DNA of 64,000 nucleotides. It comes from JAZBPO01 sp963691775 (GTDB taxonomy: Bacteria > Pseudomonadota > Gammaproteobacteria > Pseudomonadales > Azotimanducaceae). Below the pieces are notes generated by a model that had not been told where the DNA came from, did not search any database, and saw nothing but the letters and a program-made list of their open reading frames with translations. A program made the position numbers and the translations under genes. The DNA lies in NCBI GenBank assembly GCA_963691775.1, contig OY829369.1:4588001-4652000 (forward strand), written 5' to 3'. Shown here in pieces: positions 8,201 to 16,565 of the stretch; position 1 is the first letter of the stretch; each line of letters starts with the position of its first letter.

Positions 8201-9889
8201 TCAGCCCGTGATTTCGGGATGCAGCGCGGGCAGCGGGACCTCGGTGCGCTTCCCCGCGCGCCGCCGCGGTCGGCCCCGGTGAACTTTGACCAACGCTCCG
8301 AGCGCGCGGCCGTTCCAGTCGAGGGGGGCGGTTCCGAATACCGCTGCGTCGAGCTCGGCGCGAACCGAGGAGAGCGCCTGTTCGTCCGGTGCCGTTTGCA
8401 ACGAGGACAGCCAGGTGGGCAACAATCGACGTGCCGCGATGGCATCGTTCGCTTCGCAGGCGGCCAGGAGCCCTGCGGCGGGGCTCTGAGGCGCTGTGGT
8501 CCGGCGGTTCGAATCGGTTCCCGTGCCGTCCGATCGCTGGCGCCGGCCGAGAAGAATCCCGATGAAGATCGCGATGGCAAACGCGAGAAGACCTCCGCCA
8601 AAGCTCCATAAGTCGCTTCCTTCGTCGGGTGACTCCCGTTTCGGCACCGGCTCTGGTCCCGGTTCGAAGGCGATCGGAGGGGATGTGGATTCTGATGCAG
8701 CGTCAGTGGCCGCTGCGGGCATATCTGACGCTGCCGGGGTTTGCAGCGCGTCTCCTGGGGCGACCTGCATCCGCTGCGCCGGGATCACGGCCATGCGTAT
8801 TTCACCGCGCTCGACGTCGAACCAGGGCACGCGCAGTTCGGGCAGGTTCAGGGGGCCCTCGGCTTCCGGGATCAGCACGGTTGATTCGATGCGTGAGGCG
8901 ATGAAGTCGCCCGTGGCCATGCCTTCATCGAGCACGGGCTGATTCGCGTAGGTGCTGGCGCCGTTGATCTCCAGTTCAGGTAGGTCGGGGAGGGCGCTCG
9001 CCGCGACGCCGCGGGCCACGATCTCCAGCGATCGCGTGACCGGTTCTCCGGCACGCAGGCGCAGGGGCGTCGGATCCCAGCGCTGATTCAGCATCAGATC
9101 CCGGGCCGGTAGCCAGGGTGCGTCCGCCGGCCAGGCATCGGGTTGAGCGCGCACCTCGATGCGATGGCCATCCGAGGTGATGCGGAGGTTCTTGCGCCGC
9201 GTGCGCCCGCGTTCGGCGATGCGGACCGCGCCGCTGAATGTCTCAGGGGGGATCACTAGGGTGCCACTGCGCTGTGGGATCACCGCATAGCGCTGCTCGA
9301 TGACGTTGTAGCGCACGCCTTCCCGGACCTCGACGCTCGGGCGCGAGTCGCCGATCGCCTGAACGACGGCGTCGGTCACGCGCGGCGCTGGCGGCAAGTC
9401 GCCGAACAGCACCGCATCCGCGGCGTAGTACAGGCGGACGGTGTACAGCACCTGCTCCTGAACCCAGAGGCTCGGCTTGCTCGCCTGGGTTTCAAAGAAC
9501 ACGGTCCGCTCGAGCGCGGCCACTTCAGCAGGTGAGGGCTGGGTCACAGTGACGGTGATGGGCGTTGTTCGCTCGCCGTCATACTCGATCGAGGGGATGC
9601 GCAATTGCCCCCGTCGCTTGGGCTGCAGGGTCACTGTCCACGTCGTGAGCGAACGGGTCCGGCCATTGACGATCGTGAACTGGCTGGAGCGCTGCGTGCC
9701 GAGCACGTTGAAGTCTTTCTCGAGTGCGGTCAGATCGGGATTGCCGACGAACACCTGCGCGTCGCGCGCCAGCTCGAGCACCACGACGTCGTTCTCGTCG
9801 ACCACCCGACGGTCCACGCTGGCGCGTAATTCGGCCTGTGCGGTAGCTGCCCACAGGAGGAGCAGCCAGAGGAGGGCGCACCTCACCAC
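8201..9889 (-). CDS. batD: BatD-like oxygen-tolerance protein
   Basis: A 562-aa envelope protein of the BatD family. An N-terminal signal peptide (LLWLLLLWAATAQA) leads into beta-rich extracytoplasmic domains (RASVDRRVVDENDVVVLEL, TTWTVTLQPKRRGQLRIPS are typical BatD strands). One transmembrane helix near residues 430-450 (LLAFAIAIFIGILLG) precedes a small cytoplasmic helical tail. It is the last gene of the MoxR-Bat operon and overlaps the upstream BatB/C gene by 7 nt. Bat proteins are thought to form a MoxR-served envelope complex linked to stress tolerance, but the biochemical role is unsettled. Confidence 0.9.
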   Translation of the reverse strand: MVRCALLWLLLLWAATAQAELRASVDRRVVDENDVVVLELARDAQVFVGNPDLTALEKDFNVLGTQRSSQFTIVNGRTRSLTTWTVTLQPKRRGQLRIPSIEYDGERTTPITVTVTQPSPAEVAALERTVFFETQASKPSLWVQEQVLYTVRLYYAADAVLFGDLPPAPRVTDAVVQAIGDSRPSVEVREGVRYNVIEQRYAVIPQRSGTLVIPPETFSGAVRIAERGRTRRKNLRITSDGHRIEVRAQPDAWPADAPWLPARDLMLNQRWDPTPLRLRAGEPVTRSLEIVARGVAASALPDLPELEINGASTYANQPVLDEGMATGDFIASRIESTVLIPEAEGPLNLPELRVPWFDVERGEIRMAVIPAQRMQVAPGDALQTPAASDMPAAATDAASESTSPPIAFEPGPEPVPKRESPDEGSDLWSFGGGLLAFAIAIFIGILLGRRQRSDGTGTDSNRRTTAPQSPAAGLLAACEANDAIAARRLLPTWLSSLQTAPDEQALSSVRAELDAAVFGTAPLDWNGRALGALVKVHRGRPRRRAGKRTEVPLPALHPEITG

Positions 9890-11640
9890 GGCTGCTGATC
9901 CTGCGGCGCGCGGCGCAAGCCCTGGCGATAGCGCCGATCCGTTTCGTAGCGGAACTTGCGACGGAGCAGCGCGCCGGGTTCATCCGGTACGCGGCGTAGC
10001 CACTGCTCGAGGGCCTGCTCCTGCTCGCGGGAGCGTTGGGCGAGCATCTCGTCGCTCTCGGCCTCCTGCCCTTCCTCGACGCCTTCTTCCTGCTGATCGC
10101 CCTCTGACTGTTCGGATTCCTGGCCTTCTTCGTCGGCGTCCCCGCGCTCGGCGTTCTCCTGCTGCTCCTCGCTGCTGTCGCTCGAGGACTGCTGATCCTG
10201 TTGCGATGCGTCGGACTCGTTGCCCTCGCTGTTCGGATCATCTTCCTGCGAGCCCTGCTCGTTTTCCGAATCGGGCTTCTGCTCCTCCATCAGTCGTTCC
10301 ACGACATCGAGGTTGTCCCGCGCGTCCTCGAGCGATGGATCCAGCTCGAGCGCGCGTTTCAGCGCGGCCTGCGCTTCGGGCAATTTCATGGCCCGGGCGA
10401 GCGCAGTGCCCTGGTTGTAATACGCATCCGCGCTCTCGACGCCGAAGGCGTTGGCGGCCGCTTCGTACGCCTCGGCGCGATAGAGGGCGATGGCCTGCCA
10501 GGCCGGATCCTCGAAGAGCTCTACCGCGTCCTCGCTCCGGCCCTCGCGAAGGGCGCGATACGCGGCCTGATCAGAGGTCTGGAACCAGCTGTTCTCCGCG
10601 GCGAGGACGTCTTCGCTCGTGCCCATCGCGGCAACGAGCAGCATAGCGACGATTCCGCGCCGGAAGGTAAGCAGCACAACGGGGAGCACCAGCAGCACGA
10701 GCCAGGGCCCCATATCGATCCACAGATCGAATTCGCGTTCGCGTTCGCGGTCCTCGTCATCTGCGCGCCCATCAAGCGTGCCGCCCCCGAGCAAGGTTCG
10801 CAGATCGGCGTCCGAGGTGGCGAAGCGCGCGTAGCTGCCGCCGCTGGAGTTGGCGAGCGCGCGCAACGGGCCCTCATCCAAGCGCGCCATGACCGTGCGC
10901 CCATTCGCCTCCAGGAATCCGGTTCGATCGATCGCGGCCAAGGGAATCGGTGCGCCGTCGTCGGTGCCGATGCCGAGCACGAGTACTGGATAGCGGTTCG
11001 CCGCACCGATGGCTGCGGCCGTGTCCACGATCTCGTCGCTGATGAGGAGGATGCGGCCGCCGCTGGCTTCGGCCTCGTCCAGAAGCTCGCTCGCGAGCGT
11101 GAGCGCATCGTCCACGCGGCTGCCCAGCACCGGCATCACGCCGGGCTCCAGGGACGGCAGCAGGTTGTTGATCGTGCGGACATCGTCGGTGAGCGGAACG
11201 ACGACGTGCGCGTCCCCTGCGTACACCACGAGGCCGGTCTGTCCGTCCTTCCGGGCTTCGAGAACGTCGGCGATCTTCAATCGCGCCCGGACCAGCCGCG
11301 AGGGGCTCAGGTCCTGCGCATACATCGACAGTGAAAGATCGAGAATGACCACCATGGCGTCGTTGGTGCGCGAGACGGGCTGAGGTCGGCGCTCCCAGGT
11401 CGGTCCGGCCATGGCGAGCACGGCGACGCTCCAGGCGAGCAGGAGCGCAATCACCCCGAGGCGCGCGCCGCCCTGCCAGCCCGATTCAACGAGCCAGTCG
11501 GCAAGCTCCGGGTCGACGGCCCGCTTCCAGCGCCCTGCGTCCAAGCCCTGGCGCAGGAGCATCAGGGCGGCCAGAACGACCGGCAGGAGGCCATAGAGCC
11601 ACTCCGGGCGCAGGAAGTGGAAGTCTGCGAAGGCACTCAC
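9883..11640 (-). CDS. BatB/BatC fusion: VWA domain plus TPR protein
   Basis: A 585-aa inner-membrane protein. Two N-terminal hydrophobic segments flank a basic loop; a von Willebrand A domain follows with an intact MIDAS (DLSLS at about residue 96, later SDE). A third TM segment (LVLLVLPVVLLTF) is near 315, then TPR repeats at about 350-455 (YNQGTALARAMKLPEAQAALKRALELDP). The C-terminal part is low-complexity acidic (E/Q/S/D-rich, about 460-535) and closes with a basic tail. The first part matches BatB and the second BatC, joined in one chain. It overlaps batA by 4 nt (ATGA) and batD by 7 nt. Confidence 0.9.
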   Translation of the reverse strand: MSAFADFHFLRPEWLYGLLPVVLAALMLLRQGLDAGRWKRAVDPELADWLVESGWQGGARLGVIALLLAWSVAVLAMAGPTWERRPQPVSRTNDAMVVILDLSLSMYAQDLSPSRLVRARLKIADVLEARKDGQTGLVVYAGDAHVVVPLTDDVRTINNLLPSLEPGVMPVLGSRVDDALTLASELLDEAEASGGRILLISDEIVDTAAAIGAANRYPVLVLGIGTDDGAPIPLAAIDRTGFLEANGRTVMARLDEGPLRALANSSGGSYARFATSDADLRTLLGGGTLDGRADDEDREREREFDLWIDMGPWLVLLVLPVVLLTFRRGIVAMLLVAAMGTSEDVLAAENSWFQTSDQAAYRALREGRSEDAVELFEDPAWQAIALYRAEAYEAAANAFGVESADAYYNQGTALARAMKLPEAQAALKRALELDPSLEDARDNLDVVERLMEEQKPDSENEQGSQEDDPNSEGNESDASQQDQQSSSDSSEEQQENAERGDADEEGQESEQSEGDQQEEGVEEGQEAESDEMLAQRSREQEQALEQWLRRVPDEPGALLRRKFRYETDRRYRQGLRRAPQDQQPW

Positions 11641-12692
11641 ACCGAGCGCTCCCCTGTGCCAGCGGGCATCGAGTCGACGCGTAACGCTCGCAATCGGCGG
11701 GGCAGGTCTGAGGCGAGGAGGGCAAGCAGCAGGCTCGAGAGCAATGCAGCGGCGAGCGGGAGATGGAACAGCTGCTTCACGGGCCTGAAGGTTTCGTCTG
11801 GCGCCGGTACCGGCTCAAGCTCGTCGAGGGTCGTGTAGATCGCTTCCAGTTCGCCGCGATTGCGCGCGCGGAAATAGCGTCCGCCGGTGCGTCCGGCCAC
11901 GGTGGTCAGGGTTTCCTCGTCGAGATCGGAAGACGGGTTCATGACCTGGGCACCGAAGGCGCCGCCGAACCAGCCCGGCACCTGCATGCGCTCCGCACCG
12001 ATCCCCACGGTGTAGATGCGCACGCCCGCCTGCGCGGCGAGCTCGGCGGCCTTGATCGGCTCGATGGAACCGACGTTGTTGGCGCCGTCCGTGAGCAGGA
12101 CGAGCACGCGATTTTCGGCGGGTCGCTCGCGCAGGCGCTTCACGGCCAGGCCGATTGCGTCGCCGATGGCGGTCTTGCCGCCGGCGATGCCGATCGGCGT
12201 TTCCTGGAGCAGACGGCCGACGGTGGTGCGGTCGAAGGTGAGCGGTGCCTGCATGTAGGCGTTGGAGCCGAACAGGATCAGACCGATGCGGTCGCCCCGC
12301 CTGCGATCAACGAACTCGGAAAGCACGCGCTTGACGACCGCGAGGCGCGTTGCGGTGCGCCCGTCCACCTCCATGTCTTCTCGATTCATAGAGCCCGAGA
12401 TATCGACGGCTAGCATGAGATCGCGCCCGGTCACCGGCACGCTGACGGGGTCCCCGATGAGCTCGGGACGTGCGGCCGAGCTCAGCAAGGTGACCCAGAG
12501 CACCCAGAGCAGGACAAGGCGGCCGCTGGTGCGTCGAGCGGGCATTCCACCGACGGCGCCGTAGGACGCGAAGGCCGCGAGATCTGGTACGCGCAGTGCC
12601 GCTTCTCGCTTTGGTCGTGCCGGTAACAGGCGGACGAGCCATGGCAGCGGCAAGAGCAGGAACACCCAGGGCCAGGCGAACTCGGGCATCAC
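11637..12692 (-). CDS. batA: BatA-like VWA-domain membrane protein
   Basis: A 351-aa membrane-anchored von Willebrand A protein. TM segments lie at about residues 8-24 and 58-75, the VWA domain at about 90-290 with MIDAS DISGSM (about 94-99), then TDGANN and a C-terminal TM helix (LPLAAALLSSLLLALLASD). The metal-ion site looks complete, so it could bind ligands or a partner VWA chain. ATGA overlaps at both ends with the DUF4381 and BatB/C genes indicate strict cotranslation. The partner ATPase would be the MoxR protein at the head of the operon. Confidence 0.92.
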   Translation of the reverse strand: MMPEFAWPWVFLLLPLPWLVRLLPARPKREAALRVPDLAAFASYGAVGGMPARRTSGRLVLLWVLWVTLLSSAARPELIGDPVSVPVTGRDLMLAVDISGSMNREDMEVDGRTATRLAVVKRVLSEFVDRRRGDRIGLILFGSNAYMQAPLTFDRTTVGRLLQETPIGIAGGKTAIGDAIGLAVKRLRERPAENRVLVLLTDGANNVGSIEPIKAAELAAQAGVRIYTVGIGAERMQVPGWFGGAFGAQVMNPSSDLDEETLTTVAGRTGGRYFRARNRGELEAIYTTLDELEPVPAPDETFRPVKQLFHLPLAAALLSSLLLALLASDLPRRLRALRVDSMPAGTGERSV

Positions 12693-13279
12693 CCAGCTTC
12701 CCCTGCCGCACCTGCATGATCGTCTCGAATGCCTGCAAGTGCGCCTGCGTCGACCGCAGGCCCGAGGCGATGCGCGCGGAGCCAGCGCTGCGCGAGCGAC
12801 GCGACGGTCTCCGTATCGAGGGTCACGTCTGGCGCATAGCGATCGTTGCCGAGGATCCGCGCGGGGCCCCGGGAGAACGCATCGGATTCGCTCGTCCGAT
12901 CGAGAAAGTTCAGCCAGGCGTCGCCCGTCAACTGCGCCACGAGCGCGCGCGGATAGCGCACGAGTGCCACGCGGCGAAGAAGCGCTGCGAGTTCGTCGGC
13001 GGCATCCCTGGGGGCGCGATCATGGGCGCAGGCACGCCATCCATCGAGTTCCACGAAGGCCGCACGGACCGGGGCTGACAGGCGATGGCGGCGGCGCCAT
13101 TCGACGATGCCGAAGATGAACGCGCCCGACACCAGTACGATGACCGCCCACCAGCCCCATGCGAGCGGCCAGATTCCGGGGGGTGGCGGCTCGTGCACGT
13201 CCTTCAGGGAATTGAGGAGGTCCAGGGCGCCCGGCGGAAGGGGCGCCTCAGCGGCCATGAGCCAGCGCTCGAGGTTCAT
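12689..13279 (-). CDS. DUF4381 membrane protein
   Basis: A 196-aa protein of the DUF4381 family, which occurs almost only inside MoxR-Bat operons. A proline-rich segment (HEPPPPGIWPLAWGWWAV) leads into one TM helix at about residues 42-62, followed by a basic stretch and a helical cytoplasmic domain (AADELAALLRRVALVRYPR, GDAWLNFLDR). It overlaps DUF58 and BatA by 4 nt each. Its position argues for a structural or adaptor role in the Bat complex; no catalytic motif is visible. Confidence 0.88.
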   Translation of the reverse strand: MNLERWLMAAEAPLPPGALDLLNSLKDVHEPPPPGIWPLAWGWWAVIVLVSGAFIFGIVEWRRRHRLSAPVRAAFVELDGWRACAHDRAPRDAADELAALLRRVALVRYPRALVAQLTGDAWLNFLDRTSESDAFSRGPARILGNDRYAPDVTLDTETVASLAQRWLRAHRLGPAVDAGALAGIRDDHAGAAGEAG

Positions 13280-14268
13280 CGCAGCCAGGCTCCGAGGCGA
13301 GCGTCGAGATCGTCCTCGGTGCTCGTGCTCAGCACGCGGCCGCGGCCGCCGTAAACCGATGCTTCGAGCAGTCCCTTGCGCTGGCTGAAGGCGTCTCGCC
13401 AGGTCCGACGGGTCGCTTCCGGGCCTGTATCGAGTTCCGCGCGACTGACCCCGTCGCTCAGCGGATAGCGATCCGCGGCGGGCAGCTCGCGCTCGAAGGG
13501 GTCTGATACAAGCACCGCGTCCACCTCGCAGTGACGCGCAAGCAGGCGAAGATTACGGCGCACGTCACCGAATTCGCCCAGGCCATCGACGTCGATGAAA
13601 TCGCTGATGACGATCACGGTGGTGCCCGGACGCGCGACGCGGCGCGCCTGGAGGAGCGCATCGGCGAGTGAGAAGCCGCGCTCGCCTTCCGTGGGTGGGG
13701 CACCGGCGCGGAAGCTCCGCGCGAGGGCTTCGCTGTCGGCCGTGAGTCGCTTCTGGATGCGCAGGACGGTCGAGCGCGCGTGGCGCGGCCTGAATGCCTC
13801 ATGGCCGTCCGGTCCGCGGACGATCGCGCCGATGCGATCACCGCCGTCGAAGGCTGCCCACACCAGCAGGCCCGCGAGCTCGGCAACGGCAACGGATTTC
13901 ATGCGCCGACGCGTGCCGAAGAAGGTTGACGGCCCTAGATCGGCCACGACGAGGATCGGACGTTCGCGCTCTTCCTGGAAGATCTTCGTGTGCGCCTCAC
14001 CCGTGCGCGCGGTGACGCGCCAATCGATGTGGCGAACGTCGTCTCCGGGTTCGTAGATACGGGTTTCCGCGAAGTCGATGCCGCGCCCCTTGAAGCGGGA
14101 CGCGCGCACGCCTGGTCGTGTGCTGCGTACCCGGACGCGCATGGGCCACTGAATGTTTCGCGCCGGACCGCGCAGCGCAATGAGGTCGTCCAGCGTCGCG
14201 AATGCGCCGCGCAGGCCCGTGGCCGGTTCGGCAGCATCTGTGCTGCGTGCGCGGGCGAGGCTCACCAT
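13276..14268 (-). CDS. DUF58 domain protein
   Basis: A 330-aa cytoplasmic DUF58 protein. The family hallmark FKGRGIDFAETRIYEPGDD-VRHIDWRVTAR is at about residues 58-88, followed by a VWA-like fold (ILVVADLGPSTFFG; TVIVISDFIDVDG). DUF58 proteins pair with MoxR AAA+ ATPases and VWA proteins. Here it is the second gene of the operon, 3 bp after moxR and overlapping DUF4381 by 4 nt. Upstream residues 1-40 are poorly conserved, so an internal start is possible. Confidence 0.9.
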   Translation of the reverse strand: MVSLARARSTDAAEPATGLRGAFATLDDLIALRGPARNIQWPMRVRVRSTRPGVRASRFKGRGIDFAETRIYEPGDDVRHIDWRVTARTGEAHTKIFQEERERPILVVADLGPSTFFGTRRRMKSVAVAELAGLLVWAAFDGGDRIGAIVRGPDGHEAFRPRHARSTVLRIQKRLTADSEALARSFRAGAPPTEGERGFSLADALLQARRVARPGTTVIVISDFIDVDGLGEFGDVRRNLRLLARHCEVDAVLVSDPFERELPAADRYPLSDGVSRAELDTGPEATRRTWRDAFSQRKGLLEASVYGGRGRVLSTSTEDDLDARLGAWLR

Positions 14269-14271
14269 GGG

Positions 14272-15234
14272 TCAGGCGACGGGTACGCGGGCCAGCAATT
14301 CGTCGAGCACCTTGTCCGCGTCAACGCCTGCCGCTTCGGCCTCGAAGGTCACGAGCACACGATGGCGCAAGGCGTCGTGAAACACCGCTTGTACATCGTC
14401 CGGCGTCACGAACTCGGCGCCCCGGAGCCATGCGTGGGCCCGGGCGCAGCGGTCAAGGGCGATGGACGCCCGCGGCGATGCGCCGTATTCGATCCAGCGG
14501 CTGAGATCATCCCCCCAGTTTTCCGGGCGGCGCGTGGCCATCACTAATTGAACGATGTACGTCTCGATGGCTTCGGCCATGTGCAGATCGAGCACTTCCC
14601 TGCGCGCGCCGAACAGAGCCTGCTGGGAAAGTTCCACTGGGGGTGCGTCGCTCACGTCGCCGCGGTCTTCGCCGCGGACCAGACGCAGGATCGCGCGCTC
14701 AGCCTCTGCGTCCGGATAGTCGACGCGCACGTGCAGGAGAAAGCGGTCGAGTTGGGCTTCGGGCAGCGGGAAGGTGCCTTCCTGCTCGATCGGATTCTGC
14801 GTCGCCATAACGAGAAACAGCTCCGGAAGCTTGAAGGTCTCGCGTCCTACCGAGACCTGGTGCTCGGCCATGGCTTCAAGCAGCGCGGACTGGACCTTTG
14901 CAGGTGCGCGATTGATCTCGTCAGCCAGCAGCAGGTTGTGGAAGATCGGACCTTGCTGGAACGTGAACTGGCTCGTCTCTGGGTGAAACACTTCGGTGCC
15001 GGTCACGTCCGAGGGCAGCAGGTCGGGCGTGAACTGGATGCGGTGGAAATCGCCCTCGATCCCGCGCGAGAGATCCTTGACCGCTCGTGTCTTGGCGAGC
15101 CCGGGCGCGCCCTCGACCAACAGGTGACCGTCTGAAAGCAGGGCGACGAGCAAGCGGTCGACGAGACGCTGCTGGCCCACGATGCGCGCGTTCAGCCAGG
15201 ACTGCAGCGCAAGCACCGCGTCGCGATGACTCAT
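14272..15234 (-). CDS. MoxR-family AAA+ ATPase
   Basis: A 320-aa AAA+ ATPase of the MoxR group, proposed to act as a chaperone for the VWA/Bat proteins encoded downstream. Walker A GAPGLAKT is at about residues 43-50 (the family's A/G-K-T form), Walker B LLLADEINR near 108, sensor region NPIEQEGTFPLPEAQLDRF near 145, then the lid domain. The start was set at ATG 15234, where GAGGAG lies about 8 nt upstream; the frame stays open to 15345 but those residues are not family-like. It is the first gene of a six-gene operon ending at batD. Confidence 0.94.
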   Translation of the reverse strand: MSHRDAVLALQSWLNARIVGQQRLVDRLLVALLSDGHLLVEGAPGLAKTRAVKDLSRGIEGDFHRIQFTPDLLPSDVTGTEVFHPETSQFTFQQGPIFHNLLLADEINRAPAKVQSALLEAMAEHQVSVGRETFKLPELFLVMATQNPIEQEGTFPLPEAQLDRFLLHVRVDYPDAEAERAILRLVRGEDRGDVSDAPPVELSQQALFGARREVLDLHMAEAIETYIVQLVMATRRPENWGDDLSRWIEYGASPRASIALDRCARAHAWLRGAEFVTPDDVQAVFHDALRHRVLVTFEAEAAGVDADKVLDELLARVPVA

Positions 15235-15357
15235 CGAAGACTCCTCGAAAGGGGGTGGATCGGCGGAAAGCCGCGTATCGTAGGAAAGCTCGCCCGCCGG
15301 CGTCCAGCGCCGTGGGGTCGCGGCGTTAGTGCTTGGGGAGGGCACTGTGATCGGGAC

Positions 15358-15840
15358 ATGCAGGCCTTTGGCTTCTTCACGCGGTCATTCCTCGGACCGT
15401 GCCCATGGACGTTGGTTCAGTTGACGCAGCTGACTTTCTATCGCGTTCGTTCAGCGCGGGACGGCGAGCGTGCGCCTGCGGCCCACGGAGGCCCGCCCGC
15501 TTTGCTTCGCGAGAGCTGGAGCTGCCGCGAGCGCAGCGACTGCACCCTGTTTGTCTGGCGGGGGGCGGCCGGCGCCATCGAGGCGCTGCAATTTCTCTTC
15601 GAGGAGCGCTATCTGGATTGGACGCGTAGCGACGGATGGCGCGCTGGGAGCACGCAGCGTGGGCGGGATGCAGAGGGCGCGTTCGGGCGCGGGAAGGGCG
15701 TACGCACGCTGCGTGATCTGCGTACCTTGGCGGGCACCGAAACGCTCTCGCTTGGCCTGCGTCTGCTCTCCGGCGCCACCTACCCGCCGCCCCTCGATGC
15801 GGAAATCGAACCGCTGATCGCTGGCGTGGCCGTGCTGTAA
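15358..15840 (+). CDS. Hypothetical protein, 160 aa
   Basis: I do not recognise this protein. It is 160 aa from ATG 15358, with a compact N-terminus (MQAFGFFTRSF), a mixed middle (CTLFVWRGAAGAIEALQFLFEERYLDW) and a C-terminus LSLGLRLLSGATYPPP. Third codon positions are strongly G/C-biased like the neighbours, which supports coding. A purine-rich GGGGAGGG lies about 15 nt before the ATG, further than ideal. It diverges from moxR and converges on the RAYT-like gene. A longer arginine-rich frame on the opposite strand looks like a shadow. No signal peptide or TM segment is evident. Confidence 0.55.
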   Translation: MQAFGFFTRSFLGPCPWTLVQLTQLTFYRVRSARDGERAPAAHGGPPALLRESWSCRERSDCTLFVWRGAAGAIEALQFLFEERYLDWTRSDGWRAGSTQRGRDAEGAFGRGKGVRTLRDLRTLAGTETLSLGLRLLSGATYPPPLDAEIEPLIAGVAVL

Positions 15841-15861
15841 GAGCGCTCCGTGCCGTGACCG

Positions 15862-16350
15862 TCAATGTGCCGCCACCGCTTCGAGCACGTTGGTAAAGCG
15901 TGTGTCCCAGTGCGGCCAGGCGCCTGCCGCAGGTGACTGACGCCGGCGGACGGGCTCCATCACGAGCTGTCGTGCGAGCTCGGCTGCGGCGTCCAGGTCG
16001 CTTACCGGGACCTCGGCGAAGGCGGGTTGCCAGAGCGGGCCTGAGAAAGGAAAGGTGCGGCGAATCGCTGCCTCGCTCGCCTGCTTCACCTGACGTACCG
16101 GGCGCGAGAGCGCTACGAAATCGCCGAGTACGAACAGCCAGTGCACCTGGTCTGCCAGCACCACGTAGGTGAGGGTTTCCGTCAACGCGTCGGCATCGCT
16201 CGCGCGCAAGGCATGCACGACGGCTCGACCGGCTTGGAGGGGTTTGAGATAGCGAACGCGCCGTTCGGTGCACCAACTCACGTGGAAAATGCCGTTGGCA
16301 TCAGGAAAGCGATCGCGCTTTAGCGGTCGGGTGCCGGCGAGCGTCGCCAT
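15862..16350 (-). CDS. RAYT-like (REP-associated Y1 transposase) protein, catalytic residues lost
   Basis: A 162-aa protein with the layout of REP-associated tyrosine transposases: N-terminal GIFHVSWCTERRVRYL (family YHVTxRT-like strand), central YVVLADQVHWLFVL where the HUH motif (normally D-H-x-H) belongs, then SGPLWQPAFAEVPV and ARQLVMEPVRRR where the family has ARYIxxNPVRA. The first His of HUH reads Gln, and the catalytic Tyr position also reads Gln (by-eye alignment), so nuclease activity is probably lost. Start ATG 16350 has GGGGAG about 8 nt upstream; GTG 16365 is alternative. A 15-bp palindrome overlaps that leader. It could be a domesticated single-copy RAYT or a decaying one. Confidence 0.7.
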   Translation of the reverse strand: MATLAGTRPLKRDRFPDANGIFHVSWCTERRVRYLKPLQAGRAVVHALRASDADALTETLTYVVLADQVHWLFVLGDFVALSRPVRQVKQASEAAIRRTFPFSGPLWQPAFAEVPVSDLDAAAELARQLVMEPVRRRQSPAAGAWPHWDTRFTNVLEAVAAH

Positions 16351-16361
16351 AGGGCGTCTCC

Positions 16362-16376
16362 CCACCCTGAGGGTGG
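16362..16376. repeat. 15-bp palindrome in the RAYT-like gene leader
   Basis: CCACCCT-G-AGGGTGG is a perfect inverted repeat with a one-base centre. It lies 12-26 bp upstream of the ATG at 16350 and runs up to its Shine-Dalgarno. RAYT proteins recognise REP palindromes near their genes, so it may be a REP relic or an operator. No second copy was searched for. Confidence 0.5.
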
Positions 16377-16565
16377 TGTCTGCCTAGGTGTACGCCCGGG
16401 GACACACTTGTGAACTCGATTTTTCCACAGCATGTCTTCCGCGCGCCACCGGACTCGACACCGACGATAGAGATCGCGCCGGCCTGCCAACTAGCTTGTC
16501 AACCGGCCCGCAGACCGCTCCGCTCGCGGTAGACTCCGCGGCCGCCCATAGGTTCCGGAGCTGCC

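Noticed and set aside
8490..8530. GGTTCGAATC-like string suggesting a tRNA T-arm
   Set aside because: It lies inside batD, with no acceptor stem or anticodon arm at the expected distances. No tRNA was supported anywhere in the window.
10201..11334. 377-codon plus-strand frame inside BatB/C
   Set aside because: The opposite strand encodes a VWA domain with intact MIDAS. The plus frame is an antisense artefact.
15377..16276. 299-codon Arg-rich frame on the minus strand
   Set aside because: It overlaps both the RAYT-like gene and the plus-strand hypothetical gene and has no recognisable motif. The two shorter genes explain the region better.
16496..16535. pyrD promoter from TTGTCA (16496) and TAGACT (16530)
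   Set aside because: The spacing is 28 bp, far outside the 16-18 bp range for a sigma-70 promoter.
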